Positions 1-16,063 of a stretch of DNA of 64,000 nt are shown here, one piece after another; within the stretch, counting starts at the first letter, position 1, and the number at the start of each line of letters is the position of its first letter. The position numbers and the translations under genes are program-made. The stretch comes from Tillus elongatus (lineage: Eukaryota > Arthropoda > Insecta > Coleoptera > Cleridae): contig OZ023262.1 of assembly GCA_964006375.1 (NCBI GenBank), positions 50,972,960-51,036,959 of the forward strand. The letters run 5' to 3'. The notes below the pieces were generated by a model. That model was given only the letters and a program-made list of their open reading frames with translations, was not told the origin of the DNA and ran no database searches.

Positions 1-555
1 TGTCTGGTGACCTGGACGTTAAAAGGGTGCATTCGCTCTGTTCCCCTGGTAGATCTGCTGGGGGCAGCAGGTGGGGGAATTATGGAGGAAAGCTCCTCTG
101 AGCAGTGCCCGTGCAGATATCTATAAAAGAGAGAGAGGTCACCAACAGCACGTCGGTGGGCAAGGGATGGAAGCCTTTGGGTGAGGGTAGGGTCACCGAT
201 GAGACGTATAGCTCTCTTTTGAATGGAGTCCAGGATAGCGAGTGTAGAACCCCAGATGTGGGAGCAGTATTCGAGGTTTGGCCTTATTTGTGAAGTGTAT
301 AAGGTATAGAGATTAGTTGGTGAAAAGAATTTGCGAGCCCGGAAGAGGAAACCTAATTTCTTAGCAGCCGCTTCTGCAATTGATGTAACATGTTGGTGCC
401 AATTAAGATTTCGATCCACAGTAATGCCAACAAGAGAAAAGGACTCATTACTTTGAATAACTTGGTTGTTCATTGTGATGGGTCTAGGGCTGCTGTATCT
501 CTTGTGAGAAAGAAAGCAAGACTTAGTTTTGGTGGGGTTGAATTGTACAAGATTG
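1..555 (-). pseudogene. 3' part of a non-LTR retrotransposon RT gene (same family as 31070-33676)
   Basis: Read on the minus strand this is the C-terminal part of a Jockey/CR1-type reverse transcriptase. It matches the 31.26-31.81 kb copy almost base for base, including the part encoding [17 protein letters not shown] and [16 protein letters not shown] segments. A short deletion removes the alanine-rich stretch before those motifs. The 3' end lies left of the window, and homology stops near 555 where R1-like sequence begins. It is a truncated, dead copy. Confidence 0.85.
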
Positions 556-1810
556 TACTGCAGGAAGGAAGCGGTGGGAAGAAATTGAGCGAAAACAAAT
601 ACTCCCTTGGCTAATAACACGACGGGCGTTGAATCACATTACACGCTAGCCACCATCAATTTAGTCCTGCCGGGACTTGCCGTTTGATGTACAACTAAAT
701 ACATTGACCGGTTTCAGAGCTGTCTTTTCTTTGTCTTCCACTTTTTCCCTACTTCCCCCGTCCGTTTTGAGCAATTGGTTCTAGTGGTTCTGGCGATCAA
801 GTTGGTTGTTTCTTTCACTTCACCAGTTCTTGTATCTGTCTTTTATGGTCATGGCTTGTCGGGCGAATTCCATTACCTTTTTTCATGAGCGCTCGTCTTT
901 TAACATTATTGGTACCAGGTCGTCGATATTATGTATCCCTGCAGAATTTAGGGTGGTACTGCTCTCGTCGAACTTTGGGATTACAAAAATGCAGTGTTCT
1001 ACCTCCACAGTAGATACATCTGCTCTCGTTCTCGCCTAACGTTCCCATACGTTTGGCGTAGGATCTGAAGTATCTGTGACCGGCAAGTGATTGAACCAGA
1101 AACTAATTTCTTTGTGGTCGCATTTCATCCAGTCTGTCAGATTTGGAAGCAATATTTTTGTCAATTGTCCCTTCGTGGTGTTTTGGGTCATCTTTCGTGC
1201 CACCTCTTCTGCATGGTTCGGCTTCTGGCATCCAGGTTTGCCTCTTCTATTCTCACTCCCATCGGCTTATGTAGAACACACGTTTTCTCCACTATCAGGT
1301 CTATGGATATGACGTACGTCAAAACCTCAATTGCCTGCGTAGAGATGGTACAGAACCCGCACGCCACCCACACTCTGCACTGCATGCTCTCCATCATCAT
1401 TTTATATTTTTATATCTCTATTGTTTGATGCCATACCGGCGCTCTGTACAGTAGAATTGAGTGCACTACTCCGCTGAGCAGTAGTCGTTTTCCTGTTATT
1501 GGGCCTCCTACGTTGGGCATTATCCTACTTAGTGCTGCTGTTCTTCCTTCAGCCGTTTCTTTTGCCATTCGTACATGCTGGCCAAAATTGAGTGGCTCGC
1601 CGATTGTTATCCCTAGATACACCAGGGTTCGCTGGTTTCTCTCCTTCAAGCGGAACGAAAATCATCCCTGATTTTTGGACCCTTTATGATGACAGCCTCT
1701 CTCTTTTCAGGGGCCAGCTGGATTCCATAATTCATCTGTTCATTCTTCTTAACGTTTCGTTCACACGAAACCTAAGTATGTCTTGTTCTGATGCCTCCAC
1801 TATGTGTATG

Positions 1811-1812
<2 letters not shown>

Positions 1813-1895
<83 letters not shown>
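1813..1895. repeat. (TA)n microsatellite
   Basis: About 41 uninterrupted TA units followed by a short (CA)n run (about 1896-1909). The array interrupts the R1-like remnant between RT segments. Confidence 0.98.
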
Positions 1896-1898
<3 letters not shown>

Positions 1899-2422
1899 AC
1901 ACACACACACTTATATATAAAATCAACCAGAGTAACCCACTTTCTGTATGAGAAGTTTATCAGGTACTCGGCGATGTTCATATTTTCAGTTCTTCTTGGC
2001 AGTACGTATTGTGGATCTCCCATTTCGAGAACCAAACTGTCGCTCTGAAAATCCCTCTCCTACTTCTATTTTCTTTCCTTGCCTGGATTTGTTCATGTGT
2101 TCTAGCAGTTTTCCTAACATATCCAGCAGGTATAGAGGTCTGAAGGGTGACGTCAGCTCTAAGGGCTTACCATTTTTCCGAAGCAATAGAGCCTTTGCTA
2201 TTTTCCACTCTAGGGGAAACTATTGTGTCCCTAGCAATTAATTCATCACGTTTAGCAACACCTGTGGAGCTATTTCGGCTAGTTCATTTATGGCCTCTGC
2301 TGGTATCCCGTCTGGGCCGGGAGCCTTGCCGTCAACTCTTCTTCCATAAAGTCCTCTATCTCCGCTATCCCATTTGTTTCCTGATATTGTGGAGGTCGAT
2401 ACTGGATGTAAATCCATTGACA

Positions 2423-2592
2423 ACTTAGGTCAATGAAAAAATTGATTTACACCATTTTATATAATGTATATGTATAACTGCTGCAGTTTCGCTAAAGTGC
2501 TCAGCTTTATCAAATACAGAATGAAAGTGTTAGGCAGTTATACATATTCATTGTATAAATTAGTGTAAATCAATTTGTTCATTTACCTAAGT
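2423..2592. mobile_element. MITE-like element with ~50-bp inverted termini, inside the R1 remnant
   Basis: The left end reads ACTTAGGTCAATGAA and then TTGATTTACAC; the right end is its imperfect inverted complement, ending CCTAAGT. The similarity extends about 50 bp inward through TATGTATAACTGC on both sides. At roughly 170 bp with long inverted termini and no coding capacity it looks like a miniature inverted-repeat element. It interrupts the R1-like linker/RT frame. No convincing target duplication is visible, so the superfamily is undetermined. Confidence 0.7.
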
Positions 2593-2817
2593 CCGAGTAG
2601 TCTGATCGCCTGCGGATGAGGTCTTCTATAATCCGTCTTCTGGCTGTATTCGTGAGGTTATATGGTAGGGCCCGGGTCTGAACTGTTTCATCCCAATCTG
2701 GTAGCTCTTACCTCAGATGTCTTCGTTCAGTTTCTCGCACAAGGCTGCCCAATGGTTCTTAGAATCGGTTATCATCAGTTTTAGCTTTTTTTTAAATTCG
2801 CTAATGCGGAGATCTGT

Positions 2818-2819
<2 letters not shown>

Positions 2820-2899
<80 letters not shown>
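2820..2899. repeat. (TA)n microsatellite
   Basis: 40 pure TA units at the upstream edge of the R1-like remnant. The flanks lack TA-core repeat sequence. Confidence 0.98.
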
Positions 2900-2905
<6 letters not shown>

Positions 2906-2949
2906 CAAGTAGAAATGTCAAAATTTTTGAGCTGGAGAATTTTGTAGTT

Positions 2950-3192
2950 TTTGAAGAGTTCTAATTAAAATTAATGTTAATGTTTAAATAAAAGTGAATA
3001 CTAATCTTCATGGCTACTGTGGAAACATTGGTGGGAGTGTCGATAGCAGAAGAAGAAAAATTAAAAAGTGACATTCATTAACATCGTTTGGACAGAAGAA
3101 ATTTGGAAAGAGGATGTTTAACAAAATTGTATCACCGCAAGCACAAGCAGAGCTTATTTGTGAGATGCATTGTATAAGTTTAATAATAAATA

Positions 3193-3231
<39 letters not shown>

Positions 3232-3235
3232 TTAT
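2950..3235. other. Unassigned stretch ending in an (AAT)n microsatellite
   Basis: No reading frame or recognised repeat is visible at 2950-3180. An imperfect (AAT)n run occupies about 3182-3229. Confidence 0.6.
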
Positions 3236-4530
<1,295 letters not shown>

Positions 4531-5345
4531 TACCTACTATCACTTCACAAGAAAGGCCGGCTGAAACGCGTCCGATAGTTAATAAAATAAGTTAGGTATT
4601 TCCGCCAAACAAAATATACATGTTAATTTTGTGTTGTTGGGCCACCGTCAATCGTTATGGACCGACTATCTGCACAAGAATATAAACAGAGTTGTAGATC
4701 CAAGATATTTAGAATTATTCACTTCTGATGACGCCAAATTGGTTAGTGAAACAATCGTTAGGTTTCTTTAAATGTGTTGTGGTGATTTGGGTTCTCCAAG
4801 TGTACGTATCTCACAATATTTTGAATTATATCGAGTTTATTATCATGTATTCAAAGCAGCACTGATTTATTAGTAAAATATAAATCCCACTTCTATACTC
4901 ATCGAGTATTTAATGATCCTTTTCAATAACTGAAACTGCCTCAGTGAATGTTTGAATAGCTATTAATAATTTTATTATTGTTTTCAATAACTAAGCTCCA
5001 ATGAATATGTATGTATCGCTACTGGAATATAGAGATAAAGGCCGATCCGCCGATTCACAAAGATTATTCAATTAACATACACAAAATTATTAGCGACTAT
5101 ATTATGTCCTATTATGGAAATCAGCCGTTCCTAGATAATGCGCATTATTGCTTCGCTTTGTTGCCCCGTTTCTATTTACATGTAGTATTGTTTAACTGAT
5201 CGATACTTTATGCAAAATATTATCAGCTTGCTAAATATGGTTATTGAATGGTATTGCTTGATTCTAAAACTGAAAGATAATAACCTGTAACGTGTATTAA
5301 CTTACTACTACTGCTTAAACTACCACTACTAACCTTCACACAATA
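4531..5345. other. Unassigned AT-rich stretch
   Basis: No supported gene. A CTGATGA...GAAAC string at 4725-4752 recalls Penelope LTR ends but does not fold convincingly as a hammerhead. The short open frame at 5011-5199 has no recognisable content. Confidence 0.5.
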
Positions 5346-5990
5346 AAAATCCTACAAGCCAACACTAATAGGTCCTGTGATGGACATACTATTATGCTAA
5401 AAACAAGCTAAGAAATCCAGAATCGACCTCATAGTGGTAAGCGAACCAAATAAGACAATAATTCAAAGACCGGGGTGGATAACAGATACCAGAGGAGATG
5501 TTGTCATATTCGCAAAAACATAAATCTAAATGTAAATAGCACGAAGAGTAGGGCAGGCTTTGTCATGTTATACTTGGAGCAATTCGTGCTCGTGGGATGC
5601 TACATATCTCCTAATATTGGAGTGGATTGCTTAGAGGGTCAGCTAGAAATAACCACAAGCGTTGAGGAATACGTGATACTCGGAGACCTGAACGCAAAGT
5701 CATCGAAATGGGGTTCACCGGTGGCTGATTGGAAGATTGGATAGCCGAACAAAATGTAGTGGTGCTAAACAGATGCAATACCTTAACTGAAAACAGCTGT
5801 GAATCGGAGCTGCGTGGTCGAACAAGAGAACCAAACATAAGTGCCACACTGGCAGAGCACAAAAGTTGGAAAAAAAAAAAGAAACGAATGTATGAGTGCC
5901 ACAAGACAACTGACTTGTTGCAGAGGGAGGTTGCCTTCAGCTAGCAGTCACGGAAGCAATTGAGTTGCACAAAAAGAAGAGAAAAAGTTC
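5346..5990 (+). pseudogene. R1/LOA-type endonuclease fragment of a non-LTR retrotransposon
   Basis: Plus-strand frames give LQANTNRSCDGHTIML-like, then DLIVVSEPNKTI, GDVVIFAKT, AGFVMLYLEQFVLVGCYISPN and VILGDLNAKSSKWGS. These are the successive blocks of the apurinic-like endonuclease of R1-type elements; SEPN and GDLNAKS carry catalytic Glu and Asp/Asn positions. A stop splits the frame near 5744, and a further part (about 5745-5830) reads NVVVLNRCNTLTEN-like. The rest is A-rich and not readable. A TA-core repeat follows at once at 5992. Dead fragment. Confidence 0.75.
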
Positions 5991-5991
5991 G

Positions 5992-6926
5992 GGACGCAGC
6001 AAGTGCGTTATGGTAGCGAATTTTCATAAAAATGTTTTTAATAGCAAATGCGAACAGGCATCAATCTGATTACCGGTATGGCCTATGTAGTAGAAACAAT
6101 GTACTATATTTTATCAAAATTACTTTTTATCTGAAAATGTACAAAAAATTTCCGAAAATAAACTTAAATGTTGGTTTCCTAGCCAACAAACCTTACGTTA
6201 ATAGCTAATTAAGTTATTGAGATTTGAAGGTTTAATGAAAATTCGCTACCAAAACGCACTTACTGCGTCCAGATTTGTTTCTTACGAACATACATCATAT
6301 TTGGATAAAAAATGCAAAAATGGATTAACGACGAATTTGTTCTACGAAAATTAGCTAAAGATTATAGACCGTTAAACCATAAACTTAACTAAACCGACAG
6401 CGAAAGCATCAACTTAACTAAACCGACAGCCAAAGCATCAGAGAAAGGGTCTATTTGAAATAAATTTTCTGTAAATATTTTAGTAAAATGAAGGGCAATG
6501 ACGGTGGAAGTTGAAACTTAAGGTGTCGCAGAACACTCCTCTTGCAACATTTTCTTTTCACAATCCCTATTTGTTTCACGTTCTTTGCCTAAACATTGCC
6601 AATTTTGACGTTTCAAATCGCGATATTGACGTTTTGAGGAAAACTCCAAAATTTTTCTCTTTAGGTGCCCATAAATTTTTTGTCTTTAAACCTAGAGACC
6701 TAAATTTTGGTACATGGTTCACCCTTTATAACACAAACACGCGCACCAGTTGCCCTTACTTTGTTATTTCCGGAGATATAATTTTTTTATAAAGAAAACA
6801 CAACATTTTCCGAGAAAACCTGGGCCGATTTTCCTGGCTAACGAACTTATCTAAGCCCCTTGCAAAAGAAAGGTACTCACCAAATTTTATTAAAATCAGT
6901 CTATTATCTTTTGGGTTATCGCTGTG

Positions 6927-7004
<78 letters not shown>

Positions 7005-7130
7005 TGAAACTGACCCCGGATATGGGTTCTAGGGGTCCTAGTTCGCGCTCATTTGAAAAAATGTTTGCAAAGTCTCACCATCGATACCTCTCTGTTAGTT
7101 AATTTTTTTTAAATAAAAATTCACTAAAAT
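5992..7130 (+). mobile_element. TA-core repeat, near full-length copy
   Basis: It starts GGGACGCAGCAAGTGCGTTA and ends in the hairpin pair TTAGTTAATTTT / AAAATTCACTAAA. The first ~290 bp is bounded by inverted copies of the terminus (5992-6030 and about 6236-6275, ACGCACTTACTGCGTCC). The middle carries a short direct duplication, AACTAAACCGACAGC. The TA core is at 6930-7001. Confidence 0.85.
6930..7001. repeat. (TA)n microsatellite in TA-core repeat
   Basis: About 36 pure TA units at the fixed internal position, preceded by GTTATCGCTGTGATAAA and followed by ATTGAAACTGACCCCGGATA. Confidence 0.98.
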
Positions 7131-7325
7131 AGGCCCAGGTTTTCCCGGAAAATTTTGTGTTTTCTTTCGAACAAAATATATATCCGAAAATAACAAAGCG
7201 AGGACAACCAAATTTGGTACTCGCGTTTCTCTCATAAAGAGTATCGTATGTACCAAAATGTTTCAAAATTCAAAAGTCGGGATCCCCATTAGTGAATTGT
7301 TTCTACGAAAATTCACTAAAAGAGA
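7131..7325. repeat. Rearranged TA-core repeat fragment without a TA core
   Basis: The first part matches the internal AGGTTTTCCCGGAAAATTTT segment in inverted orientation. The last part matches the plus-orientation hairpin end, GTGAATTGTTTC...AAAATTCACTAAA. A deletion or fold-back event joined them. Confidence 0.7.
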
Positions 7326-8020
7326 GCAAGTATCAGTAAAAGACTCAGCCTTAATTTAAAGATTACATAAGGAAGAAAATACAGTCTAAATAGCGTTTCT
7401 CAAAGTAACAGAGAACTTTTTATTCGGCCTCAAATTCCCTTAATACGCTGACATATTTGAAAAATTGTTGCAAACTCACCACAAAATAAGGTTGAACGTG
7501 TCCTTGAAAATTAATTTTCTTCGCTTCCATCTGTATTTTACTGGAAATATACAGAGAAGACAACAAGCATTTGTATGGCAAAAAAAAGTATCTATATCTG
7601 TATTGATTAGTACCTTTTTTATATTTTGCTACCATAACACTTGGTGCGTACGAGATTTGTGTAATAACACTGACATCTTTCTGAGATTTCCCAAAACTCT
7701 AAAATCAACCAAGTAATGAATATTTTGTTGCCTACTTTTTATACACACGGTATTATTGTAGATTGTTGTTTTATGAGTCGTATAGGGATCTGGTTTCTAA
7801 GCACTGCGACCCTAATAGGTCTTTTGTTCATGTATACAGACGGTATATGTACGTACATCTTTCTAGACAAGTTGCGAGTAAAATAGTACAAGTACATATT
7901 CGAATGCAGCTACTGAAGAAACTAGCAGCTATAGTTGACGAAACGTCAAGCAACCCATCAGTGACCACGGCAAAACAGCCCGTAAATTATTTTATATTGC
8001 AAATAGAACGTACTCTAGAT
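7326..8020. other. Unassigned stretch
   Basis: An open frame of 92 codons at 7763-8041 has no recognisable domain and runs into a SINE head, so I do not call it a gene. Nothing else is recognised. Confidence 0.5.
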
Positions 8021-8345
8021 ACCTGTAGATCTCAGTGGTAAGAACATGTGCCTCTAAACCCATGGGTACTGGGTTCGATTCTCAATCGTTGACCTTTACA
8101 CGTTTCCAGTACATCCTGTAAAATAAATATCAACCGAGGCTGTGGCATTATGTTTGAGCAAGTTGAGTGTCTGCACACTTCGCCCTTCGAAGGGGGCGTA
8201 AAGCCCTCGGTATTGTGCACCATGCTATGTTGGATACGTTTAATGATCCTACCCTCCTTACAGAAAGATTCGGCGAAATTTCCGGGATAATGGCGTTCCT
8301 GGCGTTGGTGACTGGCCATAGTCGCGGAAATAAACCGCAAACATA
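8021..8345 (+). mobile_element. tRNA-derived SINE
   Basis: The head has an A-box-like TAGATCTCAGTGG at 8026-8038 and a B-box-like GGTTCGATTCT at 8072-8082, the RNA polymerase III promoter layout of a tRNA-derived SINE. The body contains TTCGCCCTTCGAAGGGGGCG and ends CTGGCGTTGGTGACTGGCC...CGCGGAAATAAACC. Body sections recur at 10716-10850 (inverted) and the tail recurs at 40775-40827, which supports a dispersed family rather than a tRNA gene. Confidence 0.7.
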
Positions 8346-8551
8346 CATAGCTAGAGCCATCTGTAGATTCAATATTTCCAACATTTTTTCAATTACATAT
8401 TTAACAAACGGGCTTATTTGACCTTAACTGGGCAATTTAACTAATTTAGTTCTTAGTTATTCATTATCCCCAACCAGATTAAAAACTTCTAAAATAAAAA
8501 GGATTACATACTCTGAGTCTTCAAAAAAGCTAGCTTAGGTAAAAAAACTCT

Positions 8552-9820
<1,269 letters not shown>

Positions 9821-9874
9821 AAAAAAGAAAATTTGAATCACCAACGACTTATGGGCCAGCCTGTAATTGTATCC

Positions 9875-10258
9875 ATAGCTCATATTAGTTTCAGGTTCAT
9901 TGCTTAAATATTACCAATTTTGACGTTTAAAATCGCGATTTTTGACGTTTTGAGGAAAACCCAAATGTATTTTTCTTTAAATGCCTGTAACTTTTTTGTC
10001 CTTTAACCTACATAGCTAAATTTTGGTAGGTAACTTACCTATAATGATATAAACCCGCGTATGAAATTTGGTTGCCCTTACTTTGTTAATTCCGGAGAAA
10101 TATTTTTTTTCCATTTTTTTCGAAAGAAAACACAAAATTTTCCCAGAAAACCTCGGCGGATTTTCCTGGCTAACGAACTTGTCCAAGCCACTTGCGGAAG
10201 GAAGGTACTCACCAAATTTTTACAAAATCAGTCCATTATTTTTTTTAGTTATAGGTGT

Positions 10259-10347
<89 letters not shown>

Positions 10348-10466
10348 AGTCTAAAACCGACCTCGGATTTGGGTTCCAGGGGTCCTAAATAGCGCTCATT
10401 TAAAGAAATTTTCAAAACTCGGGATCTCTTCATTAGTGAATTTTTTTTAAAGAAAATTCACTTAAA
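9875..10466 (+). repeat. TA-core repeat, 5'-truncated copy
   Basis: It begins in the internal ATTGCTTAAATATTACCAATT segment and runs through the TA core to a hairpin end at about 10433-10463. It differs from the neighbouring copy by several percent, so it is not a simple duplicate. Confidence 0.85.
10262..10340. repeat. (TA)n microsatellite in TA-core repeat
   Basis: About 39 pure TA units between TTATAGGTGTGAC and CATATAAAGTCTAAAACCGA. Confidence 0.98.
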
Positions 10467-10589
10467 GTCAAAAACAAGAAAAGTCCGTACGTGGCAAGTC
10501 CGTTATAGTAGCAGATTTAACTAAAAATAATTAGTTTCTGAAATACAAATCTTTATTTAAAAATACACGTTTTTTTTTGACGTTTCAAA

Positions 10590-10690
10590 TCATCACTTTG
10601 ATATTTTCAGAAGAAAAACTATAAAATTTTCAAAGTAATTTTTCTCGTGCGTCTTTACCTTTTTGCGCCAAGAAAAGTGTTTTTTTTTGT
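10590..10690 (+). repeat. Single diverged monomer of the 43.6-45.8 kb satellite
   Basis: The sequence GATATTTTCAGAAGAAAAAC followed by TTTTTCTCGTGCGTCTTTACC and TTTTTGCGCCAAGAAAAG matches, in order and spacing, the GACATTTTCAGAAGTAAAAA / TTTTTCTCGTACTTCTTGACC / TTTTTGCGTCAAGAGAAG part of the satellite monomer. It lies just downstream of a TA-core hairpin end, as the satellite array itself does at 43590. Confidence 0.6.
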
Positions 10691-10715
10691 ACTTTAACGT
10701 CAGCAGTTTCACCTC

Positions 10716-10850
10716 ACTCTCCTGGAAATTTAGCGGAACCCCTATAATAAGGTGGGATATTTAGCGTGCACAAAATCACATTGGCACCGGACCGACGGCT
10801 CTACGCCCTCTCCGAAGGGCGGAACCTGCAGACATTGCTCAAATACAAGT
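10716..10850 (-). repeat. SINE body fragment
   Basis: Reverse-complemented, it contains TTTGAGCAATGTCTGCAGG, CGCCCTTCGGAGAGGGCG and GTGCACG in the same order as the SINE body at 8150-8225. The tRNA-like head is missing. Confidence 0.6.
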
Positions 10851-10945
10851 TAATCTTGATTTGTGTTATTAATATTTATTATTAAATATTATTAGTAGTT
10901 CGGGCGCATTTACTTATCGGTGTGATGCATATACCTATATATCCA

Positions 10946-11026
<81 letters not shown>

Positions 11027-12131
11027 GTGTCACACCTATAACTTAAAAATAATGGACCGATGTTGATAAAACTTGGTGAGTACCTTCCTTTCGCAAGTGG
11101 CTTGGATAAGTTCGTTAGCCAGGAAAATCCGCCGAGGTTTTCCTGGAAAATTTTCTGTTTTCTTTCGAAAAAAATCGAAAAAAAATTATATCTCCGGAAT
11201 TAACAAAGGGCAACCAAATTTCATACGCGGGTTTATATCATTATAGGTAAGTTACCTACCAAAATTTAGCTCTGTAGGTTAAAGGACAAAAAAGTTACAG
11301 GCATTTAAAGAAAAATAAATTTGGGTTTTCCTCAAAACGTCAAAAGTCGCGATTTTAAACATCAAAATTGGTAATATTTAGGCAATGAACCTGAAACTAA
11401 TATGAGCTATGGAAGGAAAATGTCTCAAGAAGAATGTTTTACAAAGCCTGAAGTCTTAGTTTCAATCGTCATTGTCCTTCATTTTAATAAAATATTCCCA
11501 GAACATTCATTTCAAATAGACCCTTTCTCTGATGCTTTGGCTGTCGGTTTAGTTAAGTTGATGCTTTCGCTGTAGGTTTGGTGAAGTTTATGGTTTAACG
11601 GTCTATAATTTTTAGCTAATTTTCGTGGAACAAATTCGTAACTGCATTTTAGCATTTTTTATTGAAATATGATGCATGTTTGTAAGAAAAAATCTGGACG
11701 CAGTAAGTGCGTTTTGGTAGCAAATTTTCATTAAATCCTCCAAATTTCAATAACTCATTTGCTATTAACGTAAATTTTCTTGGTTAGCAAATCAACATTT
11801 AACTGTATTTTCGGAAAATTTTTGTATGAACGCAGCAAGGGCGTTTTGGTTGCGAATTTTCATTAAATGTTTTAAATTTCAATAACTCAATTTGCTATTA
11901 ACCTAAGGTTCATTGGCTAGGAGACCAGTTTTCCCAGAAACATTTCAAGTTTATTTTCCAAAAAGTTTTGTACATTTTCAAATAATTATTTTGATAAAAT
12001 ATGATACATTGTGGCTACTATATAGGTTATACCGGTAGCCAAATAGATGCCTGCTCTCATTAGAGCGATATATTTGTAATTAAAAACATTTTAATGAAAA
12101 TTCACTTTCATAACGCACTTGCTGCGTCCAG
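10946..12131 (-). mobile_element. TA-core repeat, inverted copy with duplicated 5' unit
   Basis: It starts at the TA core (the hairpin side is missing) and runs to ACGCACTTGCTGCGTCCAGA near 12131. Inverted termini occur near 11690-11730, 11828-11870 and 12095-12131, giving the same duplicated module as 8552-9820. It shares the diagnostic ATATATCGCTCTAATG string with that copy and forms a large inverted pair with it. Confidence 0.85.
10948..11022. repeat. (TA)n microsatellite in TA-core repeat
   Basis: About 37 TA units, preceded by imperfect ATACCTATATATCCATC. The conserved TATGTGTCACACCTATAAC side follows. Confidence 0.97.
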
Positions 12132-12154
12132 AGTTTTTTTTTAAATTAAGAAAT

Positions 12155-12205
12155 CTCTATATTATGTGGCGAATTTTTTCTACGAAAATTCGCTAATATA
12201 CAAGA
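12155..12205. repeat. Isolated hairpin module related to TA-core ends
   Basis: GGCGAATTTTTTCTACG / CGAAAATTCGCTAA form an inverted repeat resembling the hairpin modules inside and at the end of TA-core copies. Confidence 0.5.
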
Positions 12206-13560
12206 ATTATCAATTATACAATGGCAAATTATTTATAAATTGGGCAACAATAAAATAAAATTAATAGTAACGTATAAAAAATCCTAAAATATGAAATTTA
12301 AAATCTTTTCCTATGATAATTAGCTATTTCATTGGTTTTCTTTTAATCTCTATTTCTAGGCAATCAATGTTTAATAAATATATTATTAAATTAATAGTTA
12401 TTATTAAATGAAATAAATTATTTTTAAAATCCACCTCATTGGCAACACTGTTTTACTTTTTATAGCGAATAAATTCCAATTGTTATACTTTCCATCATAA
12501 AAACTATATGTGTATTTATCCTTTTGTCTCCAACAACTTGCAAATCTTGTGAATACGTCTTTTTGAGCACAGAATAATTCAAAGGCGATAAGGTGTGTGA
12601 TAAAAAAACAGCAACTTGGATAAACATTTCCTTATCTGTTGTGTCAGTAGGCACAAAAACAATCAACTTACCTGAATCCGCATAGCTATGACCTGTCAAC
12701 GTCGTTCACTTTTCCGTCCGAGTTGAGGTATCAACATGTCTTAAAGAATTTTACCGTTCTTTTGATTAAAAAATCAATATAAATTTCGTTTCATATTAAT
12801 ATTATTTTGGATTCCAATTCTCAATCGGGTCCCGCCGGGATCGGTAACGCCTTTTCCTGGCTGGTATGTTTTCAATAGATTGTTTGGCCATTGCAGTTTA
12901 ACGGAATTCCGTTTAGCTTTAGTGCCGGTATATTTTCAAAATAACCAGCATATCAAGTGTTGTGCGCGTCCCACCACTTTTCAGTAATTGTAATAAGGTG
13001 AAATATTAAAATTAAATAAAGTAATGATGCCTTCCGTTAATATAATCATTAGTATATAGTGAGGTGTTTGTGGTTTCCTGTGTTCCTGGATGGTGGCGCT
13101 ATAGTTTCCTTTGAGGTTTAGCTCAGAAGGCAATGGGCTTCTGGCTAGTTTGTAAGTTTAATTTTTTATATTACATTAATTCTTTTTTAATCTGCATACA
13201 TTCTTTAATTGTCTATTTAAGCTAATAGCTTTTACTATGATCCAAATACATACAACAGTAGGTATGTTATCGTATTATTGCATAGTTAGGTTAAAATAAA
13301 CACGAATAATAAGCCATCATATAGGTAATTGTCAAATTTTAGGTCTTGGCCAACTATATCTGAAAATAATGTTAAGACGGAAATTGATTTTTCAAATCTT
13401 GCCGCTTTAGTTACTTATTTTTTTAGTATTTAAATACAAGTCACAGGCATAAAAGAGCTTCGTTTAATAGTTGATCATAATTTAATAGAAATGATAAGAC
13501 ACCAATTATTTTTTATAACTTTTTTTCTTTCCACAGAGATATATAAATTTTGGTACGTAG
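12206..13560. other. Unassigned AT-rich stretch with one consensus-like splice donor
   Basis: No supported gene. On the minus strand, GATTCAG|GTAAGT at 12666-12674 is a perfect donor-type sequence, but no recognisable exon lies upstream of it and the frame at 12460-12699 reads through it without similarity to anything I know. A TTAGCTCAGAAGGC string at about 13118-13131 looks like a tRNA A box but has no B box. Confidence 0.5.
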
Positions 13561-13566
13561 TTTCCT

Positions 13567-15030
<1,464 letters not shown>

Positions 15031-15049
15031 ATTTTTAATATCCTAAACT

Positions 15050-15512
<463 letters not shown>

Positions 15513-15770
15513 AGATTTCTTCAGATGAGCGCAAACTAGGCCCCCTAGAATCCATATACGGGTCTACTTACTATTTACATATATACAGGCTGACGCATTT
15601 TTATGGTAAAACTCAATATAATTGTTATTATGCAAGATACGAGAATTTGTTTTATACATTACCTATAGGGTGTCTTGAGCTGCATCTTATACAATTATTT
15701 TGACAATCACAGGATGGCCTATAAGTCACTTTTGGCACCACATAAAATTATACATTTTGGTGAAAATATG
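15513..15770 (-). repeat. TA-core repeat fragment with mariner-like terminus
   Basis: GATGAGCGCAAACTAGGCCCC is the GAGCGC-type segment in inverted orientation. It runs into TATATACAGGCTGACGCATTT and the TAGGGTGTCTTGAGC / CACAGGATGGCC module with no TA core between them. The ACAGGCTGACGCA string resembles the end of the mariner at 19386. Confidence 0.7.
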
Positions 15771-16031
15771 GGCTGTTTGAGAAGAATAGTAGTTTGGTAG
15801 GCATTATAGGCTGGTGGAGTGTAATGGTCATTGAAGGCAAGGGTTGAAGCATTAGGAAAAGAGAATTAGTAAAGCAAAAAGTATCCATGATTTGGTATGT
15901 CAAAATTTGAAGTTCCCTGAATTTGGTGTGGAAGTGTCAAATCAATTTGGATGTAACTTTATAAATTATGTAATGATACAGCACAAGTCTAAGACTTCTT
16001 GTATTTACATACTGTATGATTTTTGTCAATA

Positions 16032-16063
<32 letters not shown>

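Larger units (their letters stand above)
600..2740 (-). pseudogene. R1-like non-LTR retrotransposon remnant, RT to C-terminal zinc region
   Basis: Minus-strand frames give, in order, a linker and RT segment with KAPGPDGIPAEAI (about 2310), a segment like RPLYLLDMLGKLLE...[10 protein letters not shown] (about 2000-2160), a C-terminal segment YLGITIGEPLNFGQHV (about 1600) and a cysteine/histidine-containing tail (about 700-1070). This order and wording fit the R1 clade, which carries an apurinic-like endonuclease and RT in ORF2. The copy has many frameshifts, is split by a (TA)n array at 1813-1895 and carries a MITE at 2423-2592. No YADD-box segment remains readable. R1 elements usually sit in 28S rDNA, but no rDNA is seen here, so this is a dispersed or degenerate relative. 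Confidence 0.75.

Noticed and set aside
1087..1428. 113-codon plus-strand open frame
   Set aside because: It is antisense to the R1-like C-terminal region and has no domain of its own.
4725..4752. CTGATGA...GAAAC string as a hammerhead ribozyme
   Set aside because: No stem I pairing and only a very weak stem II can be drawn; the match is to the core words alone.
7763..8041. 92-codon plus-strand frame as a gene
   Set aside because: No recognisable domain, and it ends inside the SINE head.
8021..8100. A tRNA gene
   Set aside because: A and B boxes are present but the arms do not form a full cloverleaf, and the body continues into a repeated SINE sequence.
12460..12699. A host exon ending at CAG|GTAAGT (12666-12674, minus strand)
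   Set aside because: The donor is good but the open frame continues past it, and neither side resembles a known protein.
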